Shown: piece after piece, positions 1 to 11,921 of the stretch
How the letters are laid out: every line of letters begins with the position of its first letter
Numbering within the stretch: the first letter of the stretch is position 1
Origin: Paramecium tetraurelia
Lineage: Eukaryota > Ciliophora > Oligohymenophorea > Peniculida > Parameciidae
Assembly: GCF_000165425.1 (NCBI RefSeq)
Contig: NW_001799004.1
Span: 124,001 to 188,000 of the forward strand
Length of the DNA stretch: 64,000 nucleotides
Direction: 5' to 3'
Notes under the pieces: model-generated
Database searches by the model: none
Told to the model about the DNA's origin: nothing
The model's input: the letters and a program-made list of their open reading frames with translations, nothing else
Program-made: the position numbers and the translations under genes

Positions 1-344
1 ATATTGCCTTGTTGGATATTGTAGGGCAAGACTTAATTTCTATTTACATCTGGATATATTCTAGAAACCCTTAAATCATTCAAATCTATTTCTTAATCAT
101 AATCGTAAGGTTCTAAATACTCTATGAATTCTGGTGTCCCATCTTCATCAAATGTGGTAGAATCTTCAGGAAAATATTCGTTTTTCTCTTATCTGCTTGA
201 TGCATGTACAACCACATTACCCACATAATAATGTTTCAATTGACCATTCAAGACTACATTTATTGACTATGAAAATACTGCATCATTAGGATCTTGACAA
301 TCTATTGTAAATAGCAATCCCAAAAACCAAAAAATTTATTACAT
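1..344 (-). CDS. Secreted or membrane protein, N-terminal part, runs off the window
   Basis: The minus-strand frame is open from an ATG at 344 to the window edge, about 114 codons, reading TAA/TAG as Gln. The first residues form a short hydrophobic signal peptide (MQQIFWFLGLLFTIDC) ending near a Cys, followed by a polar, acidic region rich in Asp, Glu, Tyr and Asn. The carboxyl end lies outside the window, so no domain can be named. The start is well placed, 22 nt from a tRNA gene on the same strand. I do not recognise the family; the signal peptide supports entry into the secretory pathway. The C-terminal part is needed to say more. Confidence 0.6.
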
Positions 345-365
345 TAAGAAATTAATTAAAAAAAA

Positions 366-438
366 TGATCACGGCCAGTCTCGAACTGGCGGCCTCGTCC
401 TTGTTAGGGACGCGTGATAACCCCTACACCACGCGATC
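366..438 (-). tRNA. tRNA-Val (anticodon AAC)
   Basis: On the minus strand the segment folds as a complete cloverleaf. A 7-bp acceptor stem (GATCGCG with CGTGATC, one G-U pair) closes 72 nt plus discriminator A. The D arm contains GGGGTTA, the anticodon stem CGTCC/GGACG closes the seven-base loop CTAACAA, and the T arm has TTCGAGAC between GCCAG and CTGGC. The loop places AAC at the anticodon, which is expected to be read as IAC for Val codons. No CCA is encoded and no intron is present. It lies just upstream of the secreted-protein gene at 1-344, on the same strand. Confidence 0.95.
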
Positions 439-652
439 AATTATGACTATAAGGGCAGATTTCTATAGATTAATATTCATAATAAATCAACAATATTCTT
501 AATTTTACATTTTTCAATCTATTTGGTGAATTCGATTTCATTCCTTGTCAATGTTAAGATAAGATATTGATGAGAAATCATTAATACTCAAGTATCATAC
601 ATTAGTAAAACATATATGTCTATAATAAGAATAATAAAATTTAAAGAAAGAT

Positions 653-3190
653 TCAAAATTGCTAACTAGCTTTTTGTTTAGCTACAAGAGTATTTAATTC
701 TTTATTTATGTCTTGTATTTTATCTATTATTTGAAGCAAAAGTTGTCTTTTTTCTCTTTTGATTTTCAAATCAGTCAATTATGAAATCGCACTTTCAATT
801 TCTTCATATTTTTAATTTAGAATCTTCAATTAATCATTCAGTTCTTAGATTCTAGGTTAAATTTGGAGATATTTCTCTTATTTATTTGCACTTAATTAAA
901 TAGTTTGAATTTATTCATCGATAAGATTTCCAATATTATTCCTATCTTCACTCTTCTATTGAGTGAGAAAGTTCTCTTCTTGAGTCTTTACTATCAATCT
1001 GCTGAAAACACTGCTTTAAGAGTCATTTTATTGTATTTTATATGATTCTTACGGACTATTAAACATTGAATTGCAAGGTTATTCAAGTAATTGTTATTTG
1101 CTATCATTATTCTGCTATCTATAGTTCCTTAAATTTTATGTTTTTTTAACAATCTCTGCACTTTATTTGCATTTCTTAAATGTCTCTCTTGGACTTTAAG
1201 TATGCATTATGGAATTGGAAGACAAATTATTTAATTATTGCTTCAGTTAATCAATTTTGATATTAGACTCTGACAATTTCTAAACTCTCTTCAATTCTGA
1301 TTTCTCCAATTCTTGTGTTTTATGATCTAAACCAAATTGTAACTTTAAATTTAATTCCTTATACTATTCCACTTAACTAGTTAATTCGTGAATCTAATTT
1401 TTTTATTTCATAGTTTCTTCCTGCAATTCTATAATAGCACATGGATTATACTTTGAAATTTCTTCTCATCATATTACTTTGTATACCAATTCATATAAGT
1501 TCGTATCTCAAGGAATTGTTCTTTTAATTTACTCATTTCCTCTTACAATTGTTCATTCTTTTCAATTAAGAATTTGGTCTCCCTCTTTTCCTAATCCAAA
1601 ATAAATTCAAGGTTATTGTTGTTCTACAGATGTAGTCAATATAAATACTAATTTTTCTTATTGAATTGCTTGAGTTTACGAGTTAATTTTAATCCTGTAG
1701 TTTTAGTTGTTTTCTCCTTGCAATTCCAATTAATCCTATCTAACAAAAACAGTAAATAAATTAATTACAATTGTTGTATCTATTCCAATTATTCTCTATA
1801 TCTTTAATCAGATTATTGAGCTATGTTCATTAGATTGTCTTGCAATTATTATATTTTTTATTCGCTCTCTTCTATGATTTATTATTTTTCAACTTCCACC
1901 TAAGCCAGTTTTAATTCCACATCTCTTATTTACTGATTTTCATTGGGTTTTTAATGAGCGCTTACATGTCTTTGTTTAACCTCGAATGATTTAATTAATC
2001 CCCCAGAACTCTGTGAATAGTAATTGAATGGATATACAATTAGGGATTGTAGATTTTAGTTTTCTGTTTCTAAGTATTTAATCTTGTCTTGTAATGCTTT
2101 CATTGCATTCACATAACTTTGAGACGCTGATAAATTGTTTGCTATTTTTTAATCATTTGTTGGACTCAGTTATTAATTAAAGGAATGTTTAGAGTGATCC
2201 TTCCCACGAACTCGATAGCCACTAAAAAGTTAGGCATTTACAAATTGCGAGTATTTAGGTTATTTATCAAGATTGGTTGAATGAACACTGCTGCTTGCTT
2301 ACATAAGTAGTTAAAATTGATTTATAAAAATTAAATATACAAAATGTAGAATAGATGTAACTTGATGAGTTGTATTCTAGTAAATCAAGAGGTTTATACT
2401 TTTTTCTATTCCTCCAATTTTTTATTGGTTTCAAAATACTTTTTGGAATCAGCAATCAAAAATTAGATTATCTCATTGTCGTAGATTTCTTGGGTGCTAA
2501 AAATAGCATTAAGATAGACCTCTAGATCTTCTCTTCTTTTTTCGATAGTCTCTAGAAAGGATGAAAATAGATTGCATACCTGGATTTTCATTAGTTTAAC
2601 CAAAAAGCTTGCGAGTGGGAAATGGAGGTAATTTGCCCTTATATCCCTACTCAACCAATGCATCGTGAATATTCTTGATTTCTGAGTATCTCTACTTGTA
2701 GATCCACTCTTCTTTTGTGATTCTATTTTTAAATCGCATAGAGTAGATTACGACATCATCATAAACGGTGTAGCTTTCAATTGAGACATTGATTTTCATT
2801 CTATGATTAGACTGAGGATAGTTACTATTAATTTAAAGGTGTTTCGATGGGCAAATACAATTGGACAGGTGCTAAGCTTAGAATTTTATCGATGCTGAAA
2901 AGTTGATTGAAATAGAGTTCTAATTCTTGTTGTCTTTGTATAATCTTTTCTTGATTCTTGTTGGTTTTGGAGAAGAGAGACCTTTTTGGGAATTCAGGCA
3001 ATTATAACTAGAGTTTAAGTAGGTTGATGTTTTTAATCAATTATTCATGAAAGTCTTTAAGTTCTGAATATCTGTTCATAGTTGTTTTAGTATCTGCAGG
3101 GTTGGTGAAGCTGGTTACTATGATTTAATAATGGACCTTGCCATTCTCAATTAGATTGTTGATTTTGATTGAGTAATGTTTGACTATCAT
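653..3190 (-). CDS. Tandem PX-domain protein with long coiled coil
   Basis: Two phox-homology (PX) domains stand one after the other at the amino end. Each has the pattern RYSE(L/I)K.F/IH followed by the LP.FP.(R)K/SLF loop and a helix ending in LE.YLN.(L/I)F. PX domains bind phosphoinositides, so a role at endosomal or other membranes is inferred. The rest (roughly residues 270-800) is Gln/Glu/Lys-rich heptad sequence typical of coiled coil. Introns of 25 nt (between the PX domains), 28 nt (inside PX2) and 23 nt (after PX2) restore the frame; further small introns are likely toward the 3' end. The stop is TGA at 653-655. The start lies 80 nt from the divergent MTR4 start, so the two share a compact promoter region. 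Sorting nexins with coiled-coil tails are the closest general type, but no BAR domain could be confirmed. Confidence 0.75.
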
Positions 3191-3270
3191 TAGAGAGTGT
3201 GTAAAAAAAATACAAAAATAAATTAATTTTATGGGAAATATTTAACTCAATATATTACTTTAATTAATTA

Positions 3271-6200
3271 ATGGATTTATTTGGTGTTTTTGAAACTAAG
3301 GCAAATGCCGATGGAATTCAAGTGGAGAACCAAGTAGAGGAGGAAGTGTCAATGAATGTAGAAGCAGAGGAGAAGGTTGAAGCATTTAAGATAATAAAAA
3401 ACCAAGAGAATGAAGGGTGTATTCATGAGTGGTACACACCTGAAGATTACTAGCCACTTTTAGACAAGAAACAAAATGCAAAATAATATAAGTTTACTTT
3501 GGATCCATTCCAAAAAGTAGCAGTGAAGACTTTGGAATCCAATGAATCAGTATTGGTGGCTGCCCATACAAGTGCAGGCAAAACAGCAGTAGCAGAATAT
3601 GCAATAGCTATGGCTAAGAGAGACAAGCAAAGAGTTGTGTATACCTCTCCAATTAAGGCTTTATCAAATTAGAAATACAGAGAATTGTAATAGGAATTTG
3701 GAGATGTGGGATTGGTGACAGGAGATGTGACATTGAATGAGAATGCCTTTTGTTTGGTAATGACAACAGAAATTTTAAGGAGTATGTTGTATAGAGGCTC
3801 TGAAATTGTGAGGGAAGTAGCATGGGTAATTATGGATGAAGTACATTATATGAGAGATAGAGAAAGAGGAGTGGTTTGGGAAGAGACCATCATCTTATTG
3901 AATTAAAATGTACACATCTATATTAAATCATTAGGTTAGATTTGTCTTTTTATCTGCTACAATTCCTAATGCTAGTGAATTTGCTGAATGGGTTTGCAGA
4001 ATCAAACGCCAACCTTGTCATGTCGTCTATACTGATTATAGACCTACACCTTTACAACATTATCTATTTCCAAGTGGTGCTGAGGGAATCTATTTAGTTG
4101 TTGATGAAACAGGAAAATTCAAAGAAGATAAATTTCAAGAGGCAGTAGCAAAGTTGGAGGAAAATGTTGAAAATACAAGGAAGAGAAAGGCTACTGAGGG
4201 TTCAGATCTATTTAAATTGATGAAGATGATCTAAGAGAGAGAATTAGCACCAGCCATAGTGTTCTCCTTTTCTAAAAGAGAAGTAGAAGGATATGCTATT
4301 GGAATGTAGAAATTGGATTTGACTACTCCAAAAGAAAAAGAGAATATTGAAACCATCTATAAAAATGCTATGAATTGCTTATCTGAAGAGGATAGACAAC
4401 TACCATAAATTCAATTAATGCTTCCAATTTTAAAGAAAGGAATAGGAATCCATCACGGGGGATTATTACCAATAGTCAAGGAAATCATCGAAATTCTCTT
4501 TCAAGAAGGATATCTTAAGGCATTATTTTCAACTGAAACATTTTCAATGGGATTGAATATGCCTTCTAGAACTGTGGTTTTCACTTCAGTCAGAAAAATT
4601 CGATGGTGAACAATTCAGATGGATTCAAGGAGGAGAGTATATTCAAATGAGTGGTAGAGCTGGTAGAAGAGGTATAGATGATAAGGGAGTGTGCATTTTA
4701 ATGTGTGATGAGAAGATGGACTAAGAAGTGGCTAAATCTATGCTCAAGGGAAAATCAGATTGTTTGAATTCATCATTCAGGTTATCATACAATATGCTTA
4801 TCAATTCTATGAGGATGGAAGACACAGATCCAGAATTCATTATCAAGAAGTCTTTCCATCAATTCTAGAATGATAGGTAATTACCTGAAATGAAGGAGAA
4901 GTTACAGGACTTCAAACAAAAACGAGACTAAATATAAATAGAAAATGAAGACAAATTGGGTAATTATCATGATCTAATCTCTTAATCTACACACGTCTAT
5001 AATAAAATAAGGAAGATTATCTATCAACCATAAATAGTCTTACCATTTATGCATATTGGCAGAATCATTAGAATCAAAGGATCAGATGGAGATTGGGGAT
5101 GGGGTATATCAATCAATTTTATGTAAAAGAAGTTTGGCAATAAAAAGAATAAAGATCAAGAGTAATCTATCATTTTAGATGTGATGTTGTATGTTCAAAA
5201 AAGAAAGAAGGTATATATATCTAAATATCATTAAGAATGAACCACTCTAGCCTCAATTATCACTTGATTAAGAGGGAGAGTTTGAAATAGTACCAGTGTC
5301 TATTGAGTAACTCTATGAGATCAGCACTATCAAATTGAATTTGCCCAAGGATCTCAGAACCAATGAAAGCAAATAACAAATTAAATAAACCATGATTAAA
5401 TTGCTCAAGGAATTTAAAGGGTAGCCACCTCTTATTCATCCAATTAAGGACATGAAGATCAATGATGATTAATTGGATAAATTGTTAGAATAGAGACAAT
5501 AACTATTGGAGCAAGTAGAATAAGTGAAGAAGGACCTAAACAATTAGAATTTGGAATAGGAATTATAGACCTATGATGAGAAAATCAAACTGGGTTAAAC
5601 AATTAAATTGTTGAATAAGTAAATTGAGGAAAGTTCACAAATGGTTTTGAGTGGAGATCTTAAGAGAATGAAAAGAATTCTAAGAAGATTGCAATATATA
5701 TCCAAGGATGAAATTGTGTAAATGAAGGGCAAAGTGGCTTGTGAAATATCAGCAGGAGATGAAATTATGGTATTTATTATAATCTAAATATTTTCTATTA
5801 GTTAACTGAACTATTAGTCAGTGGTCTCTTCAATGATTTGGCTTCAGAAGAAATTTGTGCTGTATTGAGTGTCTTTGTACATGATGAAAATAATAGTGAA
5901 AAATTCTAATTAAAAAATGATAAAATGCAATAATTGTACACAAAAGTGCTTGATTAGGCTAAATACCTTTATACTGTATATACAGAATCTAAAATGAATA
6001 TTGATGAGGTAATATTCTTTATTATATCATAATTTTAGAAAGAGTACTTAGCAACATTTAAGAGTTAAATGATGGAAGTAACACTGGCATGGTGTCAGGG
6101 ATAGTCTTTCTTGTAAATTTGCAAGATGACTGATTTATTCGAAGGATCTATCATCAGATGTCTAAGACGATTGGATGAATTAATAAAATAATTGGAGGAG

Positions 6201-6302
6201 GCTGCTAAAGTGATTGGTAATAAGGAATTGGAAAATAAGTTTAAGGAAAGTTCTAAGAAGCTTAAGAAAGGTATTGTTTTTGCTGCATCTTTATATTTGT
6301 GA
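3271..6302 (+). CDS. MTR4: MTR4-type exosome RNA helicase (one-base frameshift)
   Basis: DExH helicase of the Ski2 family that feeds RNA to the nuclear exosome. Visible motifs: Walker [30 protein letters not shown], motif [19 protein letters not shown], motif [48 protein letters not shown] and [10 protein letters not shown]. The C-terminal DSHCT part is complete ([29 protein letters not shown], ending [10 protein letters not shown]), so it is MTR4 rather than Ski2; a KOW/arch region lies between. About 972 aa. Introns: 3910-3934, 5211-5235 (AAG acceptor), 5770-5801 and 6009-6038. At the A5 run 4594-4598 one A too many throws the frame into TGA at 4607-4609; dropping one A restores the conserved [15 protein letters not shown], and the whole length then divides by three. 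ERV1 follows 28 nt downstream. Confidence 0.93.
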
Positions 6303-6330
6303 TTGTATTTATAGAATTATTATTTAATCT

Positions 6331-6796
6331 ATGAGTGATAAGAATTGTTTTGAGCCAATTTGTGAAAAGGAAGACATTCTCAATTTCAAATCCAAGAAGC
6401 GATCTAAGCTCTAATTCGAAGAGGAATAACCGTCTCAGGAATGTCCACTCAACAGGAGTACATATGGCAATTATACTTGGAACATGTTGCATACTACAGC
6501 CATCTATTATCCAGATGAGCCTACTCAGGAGTAACAATAGAAGATGAGAAATTTATTTGATGCCATTGCTGAGTTCTATGCTTGTAAACATTGTAAGGCT
6601 CATTTCCAACAGGACATTTTGAAAAGTAAGAGGGAATGTTGATTGTAATTTAGATCCTCCTATAGTGACATCTAGGAAGGATCTGTCAATTTGGTTGTGT
6701 TAGAGACACAATGACGTGAATTAATTGCTTGGCAAAGCTGTGTTTGATTGCAGTTTTGAGAACTTGGAGAGGAGATGGAGAACGGGATGTTAGTGA
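6331..6796 (+). CDS. ERV1: ERV1/ALR FAD-linked sulfhydryl oxidase
   Basis: About 145 aa, the normal size for the short ERV1/ALR core. Motifs seen: WNMLHTTAIYYPDEPT (FAD-binding helix), the redox pair C-K-H-C in EFYACKHCKAHF, then WLCQRHNDVNQLLGKAVFDC, which carries the second FAD-binding signature, and a final WRTGC. In other eukaryotes this enzyme reoxidises MIA40 in the mitochondrial intermembrane space and passes electrons to cytochrome c. A Cys-containing N-terminal extension (residues 1-45) may be the shuttle segment. One 28-nt intron (6626-6653) interrupts the codon after ILK. The start ATG is 28 nt after the MTR4 stop; the gene ends in TAG-TGA, with TAG read as Gln. No mitochondrial presequence is obvious, as expected for the MIA pathway. 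Confidence 0.92.
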
Positions 6797-6873
6797 ATAA
6801 AATTATTTGTGTTATTTAGGTGTAAAAATGTTTTGTTATTTTAAATGTTAATGAATAATTTATAATTGAATTA

Positions 6874-7624
6874 ATGAATGAATAAAAATTAAGGGAAATG
6901 ATGAAGATCTACACTGTTTCAAAATAGGTTAACAAAAAGGCTGAAAAGAATTTTATCAAATTTTCTAGTTAATATTATAAATTGCATAAGAATGACATGA
7001 CTCCAGATTTATTGAGCGAGGTCAATTCTCTAAGAACAATAATCAAATCTGATAGAGTGGCATTTTCTACTTAAAACTCTCCTCAAGTTAGTCCTCGTCT
7101 CACAAGCAATCATATGTTTAATTGTAAAAAAGACAAATATAATTATAGTCAAGGAGGAGAAGCCAACTCTGAATTCCATTTACTCAGACGACAAGCATTA
7201 GGATATATACAATCTCTACGTCGATGAGATAAACGATCTCAAATAATGTTAGTGTATAATTTATATCTAGAACTCCATTAAGCCAATTCCATAATAAAAT
7301 AATAAAAAAGTGATCACGATAAAAAGGTCTAAGGTAACGTTATTGCTTAAAATAAGAATTAAATCTCAAGTTAGAATAGGAGAGAGCGAGAGTTAATGAT
7401 CTCACTTAATAAGTAATGGACTAAAATATAGTAGATTTTGGAGATGAAAGTCTAATTAACTGTAAAAGTCAAGTGTGTCTATGCTCAATTGCAGCTTGGA
7501 TCAAAGGAAATAGACCTTGAATTCCGAGTTGAATAAGGAATAGAGTAGAGAATTGTTTAAATCTGAAATCTGCAGGGCCTTAGAGAAGTACAACAACAGC
7601 AAGTAAGATTAGAGTAATAAGTGA
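6874..7624 (+). CDS. Small coiled-coil protein, unknown
   Basis: With introns of 25 nt (GTAAAA...TATAG, near 7124), 23 nt (near 7248) and 22 nt (ending CAG, near 7470) removed, the frame is continuous for 227 codons from ATG 6874 to TGA 7622-7624. Nearby in-frame ATGs at 6898 and 6901 are equally possible starts. The sequence is rich in Gln, Asn, Lys and Ser. Two short stretches look coiled: an N-terminal one around LREMMKIYTVS, and a C-terminal one, SELNKEQSRELFKS, running on to the end. No known domain is seen. It sits between ERV1 and another coiled-coil gene on the same strand, but ciliate genes are transcribed singly, so this implies nothing about function. Exact splice sites are my inference from frame continuity. 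Confidence 0.55.
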
Positions 7625-7717
7625 ATACAAGATTTATCGATTTCAATTTTTGTGTTTGTATGATTATAAGTTAATTAACATGGCGTAATCTCTTAGGTAT
7701 AATTGATAATAAATTTA

Positions 7718-10632
7718 ATGGATCAGCAATAAACAGATATTAAGGAATTGTTGTCACTATATAATAATGCGATGTAGATCAAGAAGAGAGCTGAGAAGAA
7801 ATTGATACGATTCACGAATTGTCTTTCCGAATTGGATCGAAGAAATTGTGGAGCAGAAATTATTGAGCAAATCAATGTTGTCAGACAAAAGATCAAGGAA
7901 GAAAGGAAAAATCAAGCTGAGTAGACTGTTAGAAACTCATATGTCCAATTGCAAAGCCAGATGGACTAAAGTAGTTTAATGCTAAAACAAAAACTTCAAG
8001 AAAAGGAACTATGTATTTGTTTCATATGATTGAGCAAGAACTTGAATCTATGGATCTGGAGTATAAATGCAAACTGTAGCAATAGCAGCAAGTGATAAAT
8101 GATCTCAATCTCTAAATTGAAGAAGTCAAAGATTGTAATTCATATTCTTTATTCAAATAGATAATCAGGAGTAAATTTTTAGTTTGACTCAAAAGAATCA
8201 GTAACTGCTCAATCTCATTGAAGACTTAAACAAATAAATCGCAGAATTAAAATAAAGTATCCCTTTAAATGACATTTTAGTTTTGGAACACTATCAAAAC
8301 GAAGAATTTAAATCTCAATAATTTAATAACAGTATTAATTAGTATTATTCAAGGTTCCATAAGAGTATCCCAGAACTCATAAATGTTATAGAACATCAAG
8401 AAAGTAGGAAGCCAAGAAAACAATCAAACCACAGAATCCTTAGATCAATGCTAATTTGAAACCTTGGCTTCAGAGGTCAAATATCAAGAGACTTGTGAAA
8501 ATTTCGACGAAGAGATCCTTTTAGGATCATCAAATCAATGTGCTGAGTCTAAAGGTATTCACTCTCAATATTAAATTGTAGAATTACAATCCCCAATCAG
8601 AATTTAGGACTAATAATCTAATCAAAATTAAATTTATGAATTAAATTTTACAATTGAAGAATTAAAAGAACAAATCCAAAGTATTCATCATCAATAACAT
8701 TATCTAGATTTACAATAAGAGAAATAAAAACTGATAGACAGTCTTTAAGAAAATGAACTTAAATTTGAATCCTTTAAATAAAAAATTTTAATCAATGAGA
8801 AAAATTTACATAATCAAATAAATGATCTGATCTAATAAAATTAAGGTACAAATAATTTAATTTCTTTTAGATCTGTTGGCTAAAGAGTAAATACTTTAGG
8901 CTTAGATTGAGGATTAGAAGAATGAAATTAAAAATATAGCAAAACTTACTGAAGATCTATCATAATCTTAATAATTATTGAATTAAAAGGATTTATTAAT
9001 ATCAACATTGAATGGAGAACAAGAACAATTTAAGTCTTAAATATAATAATTTGAATAATAAGTTGAATTGATTCCCAAATTAAAAGAAGATGTTGATCAC
9101 CATAAGAATGTAATAAACGAGAAAGATGGAGAAATTCAATAATTAAAATAACATCTTGAAAATGAACAGAATCTAAATGTGGAAAAGTAAAAAACAAATG
9201 AGACATTAAATGAAAAGGTCATTGAAACTCAGAATACTTTGGATAAATAAATTTAATCGAACTCATTATTGTAGAATGATAATCAAAGTATTCATTTCCA
9301 TAATTAATTTAATAGGTTTAATTTAAAAAAAGTAGTTGCTTACCAATTAAATAGAGTAACTTAATAATGAGAAAGAACGTAACTATAATATAAAATATAC
9401 TAGAATAAAAATCAGAATTTACAAGTAAAATATAGGATCTAGAAACTGAAATTCAAAGCTTATCTTCAAAAAGATAGGAGTAGGATTAACATCTTAATGA
9501 GTAAAATCTCCTTCTTTAAAAATTAAGTTAAAATGAGTCCAATTTAACAAAAGAAGTTTAAGACTTGACCTCATAGTTGAAGGAATTTGAAATCAAATTC
9601 AAAGTATTAGAATAGGAAAATACTAAATAATCATAAGAGATTAAAGTTTTAAATGAGTAAAAACAATAATTTGAATCTTAAATTGGAGAGGTGAACTCAC
9701 AATATTAGAAAATAAAATAGGATTTCCATGATTACTAGATTAATAAGGAGGGAGTAGAGTCTGCTTTAAATAAGGAACTTGAATGTAAAAATTATTAATA
9801 CCAATTAGAAACAAAAATTTAAAATCAGCAACTCTTAGAAGAGATAGATTAGCTTAAAAAAAATATGGAGGAATTGACTCGCATTAGCAGTAGTAAAGAT
9901 CTGTAAAGAGATGAATAGATAAAATTTTAAAAGTAATTGGAAAATCAATACAAAGGTAACAGTTAATATACTATCTTAGTTCTTGAGGATAAATTTAAGA
10001 ATGCAAAGCAATAATCCTAAGAAGAATGCGATAAAATTGCAGAGGGTTACAAGGAGGAGCTCAAATTAATGTAGGAATAGTTGATGAGAAGTTCTGAAAA
10101 CATCAAGCAATTTTCACCTGTTAGAGAACTATCATAAGATGATAAATATAAAGAGTAGATCAATAGACTCAATGATGAACTTAGATTAAGCAAACTATAA
10201 ATTGCCCAATTCTCTGCTGTTAATAATTAGTTAAAGTAATAATAAAAGGATTTGGTGTTGAAGTTGTAAAGTATGTTGAAACTGACTCCAGCAGCTGATT
10301 AGGATCTTAATGATTTGATTTTAATAATCGAAAGCAATTTATCAAGTTGTCAAAGTAGTCCTGTAAGACAATCCTCAAAGAAAACCAGCATGATTGATAC
10401 AACCAAGATGCTTATGAACAAATCCAGAATGTCAATGGGTTCTAATAGGGGATCTGTGTTGGTATCTTAGAATCAGATATCAGACAATGGATACAGAAAT
10501 AGTGCAAACCTCTAAGATAATGGATTTAGAAATAGTATAAATGTGTAGAAGGTTCCATCGAGCAGTCAAAGTAATACAGACTTGTAGAAAATTCTGGACG
10601 ATGTTTCAGATTAGGATATTGTTTAGTAATGA
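7718..10632 (+). CDS. Long coiled-coil protein with Ser-rich tail
   Basis: Removal of seven introns (8013-8038, about 8140-8165, 8332-8353, 8556-8582, about 8846-8870, a 28-nt one near 9280 and a 25-nt one near 9379) gives a 911-codon frame ending at TGA 10630-10632. Almost the whole protein is heptad-repeat sequence dominated by Gln, Glu, Lys, Leu and Asn, as in ciliate basal-body, cortical or transport scaffolds. The last 100 residues differ: they are Ser/Asn/Arg-rich and contain a degenerate internal repeat (SDNGYRNSAN, then QDNGFRNSIN), a likely phosphorylated tail. No motor, kinase or calcium-binding domain is visible. It ends 45 nt from the convergent stop of the UBE2W gene. The function cannot be assigned. 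Confidence 0.75.
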
Positions 10633-10676
10633 TTATGAATGCTTCGTATTGAATTTATATATTTGTTTCAACAGGC

Positions 10677-11262
10677 TCAGCACTTGGTATCGTGAAAAGT
10701 CCATTTATAACTCTTTGGACCTCTTCCAGTTGCTTACTTGACAAAATCTGCATCATTGGGAGGTTTCATCTGATTATAATAACATTATCCTCACTTTTAT
10801 GGTTGCGCTCGACATCATGGATTGGATTGAGAGACACAAAGACGATACATTGTGAGCAGCAGACCATTCTAAAATAATTATTCTAAAAGTAAATACCATC
10901 GTATAATATTGATAAACAAATGAATCCATTTGAATAGATATGTTCATGTTCAGGTGGCTTACCTAGAAAGACGACCTAATTTTAATTATTATAATACTTC
11001 AGGGGATTCGATTGGCTATTTTCAGAGGAAAAGAAGCTAAATAAGAATAAAAACTTCTACATATGAATTTGGGAACTTGAATTACAATCTAAAATATCAG
11101 ACTCAATACTTACTCAAATTTCTCCCCTTCATATAGGGTGCCTTTTGCACCTTCAAATCCAACAATCCAATGTGAAATTTCATTATTGGGCAATTTTATA
11201 TTGAATTCATTTGCAAATGACTTTTGCATTTATTCTAATTCTTTTGAAAGTCTTCTTGACAT
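10677..11262 (-). CDS. UBE2W: UBE2W-type ubiquitin-conjugating enzyme E2
   Basis: The 146-residue product lines up over its length with UBE2W as I know that family. It opens SRRLSKELEQMQKSF, then has ITHWIV-like EISHWIVGFEGAKGTLYEGE, PIESPEVVFLGKPPEHEHIY, the catalytic cysteine in SNGFICLSILYDEWS, and the typical W-type tail KSYKWTFHDTKC in place of the usual final helices. UBE2W attaches ubiquitin to flexible protein N termini. Five introns are needed: 25, 45, 22, 28 and 25 nt; the 45-nt one is long for this genome but removes a TGA and restores SY-PIESP. One intron ends CAG. The gene is convergent with the coiled-coil gene at 7718-10632. Open frames on the plus strand here are shadows. Confidence 0.92.
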
Positions 11263-11921
11263 TGCGTTTTACATTTCAACTTTTTATTATATTTATAATT
11301 TATTTAATATAAATGCTTTATTATATAACAACAAATTAAATTTTTTACATTCTTTCCCTAATTATATTTAGGACAATGTTTTTTATAATTTTCAGAACAA
11401 TGACAACAAATTTATTTTTTACTAATATTTTGGATAATTTATTCGTTTAAAATAACTAAACTTTATTGCGAATATATGAATTTATTCAAATTTATTGTTA
11501 ATTTGTTATTATTAATTATGAAAAATTTGGAAATCATTTTTTGAGTTCTACAATTATATTAGTTTTTGAGAACATTTGTAATTACTTTGAGTTAATAACA
11601 GGGTTTTTGTAGTTTTGATTGATTATTCTCATCAATTATTTCTTATATGAGCACTGAACTAACATTGAAGAAATGTTTAAAAAATATCAGTAATTTAATT
11701 TAACATTAATGAAGAATATTCAGTAGGTTATTACCATGTTCTCGTTTAAAATTCTCTTTACAATTCATTAAATAGTATCACAAAGCCCTGTAAATGCTTG
11801 TTTCAGCTTTAGTTAAACGTGGATAAATTTAATTAATGAATATTATGTATTATAAGGCATTTTAAATAGTATATCTTTCTTTTGTTTCCAATTATAATAT
11901 TTCGAATTAAATTACAACTAA
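11263..11921. other. Spacer between divergent genes
   Basis: This AT-rich stretch lies between the divergent starts of the UBE2W gene and the gene at 11922. I see no conserved coding frame, RNA gene or repeat. It must hold both promoters, but no recognisable element stands out. Confidence 0.5.

Noticed and set aside
6262-6537. Minus-strand 91-codon frame and a plus-strand frame in another phase
   Set aside because: Both overlap ERV1, whose code-6 frame carries the C-x-x-C and FAD motifs.
10541-10877. Plus-strand open frames opposite the E2 gene
   Set aside because: The minus strand carries a clear UBE2W alignment with catalytic Cys; the plus frames are its shadow.
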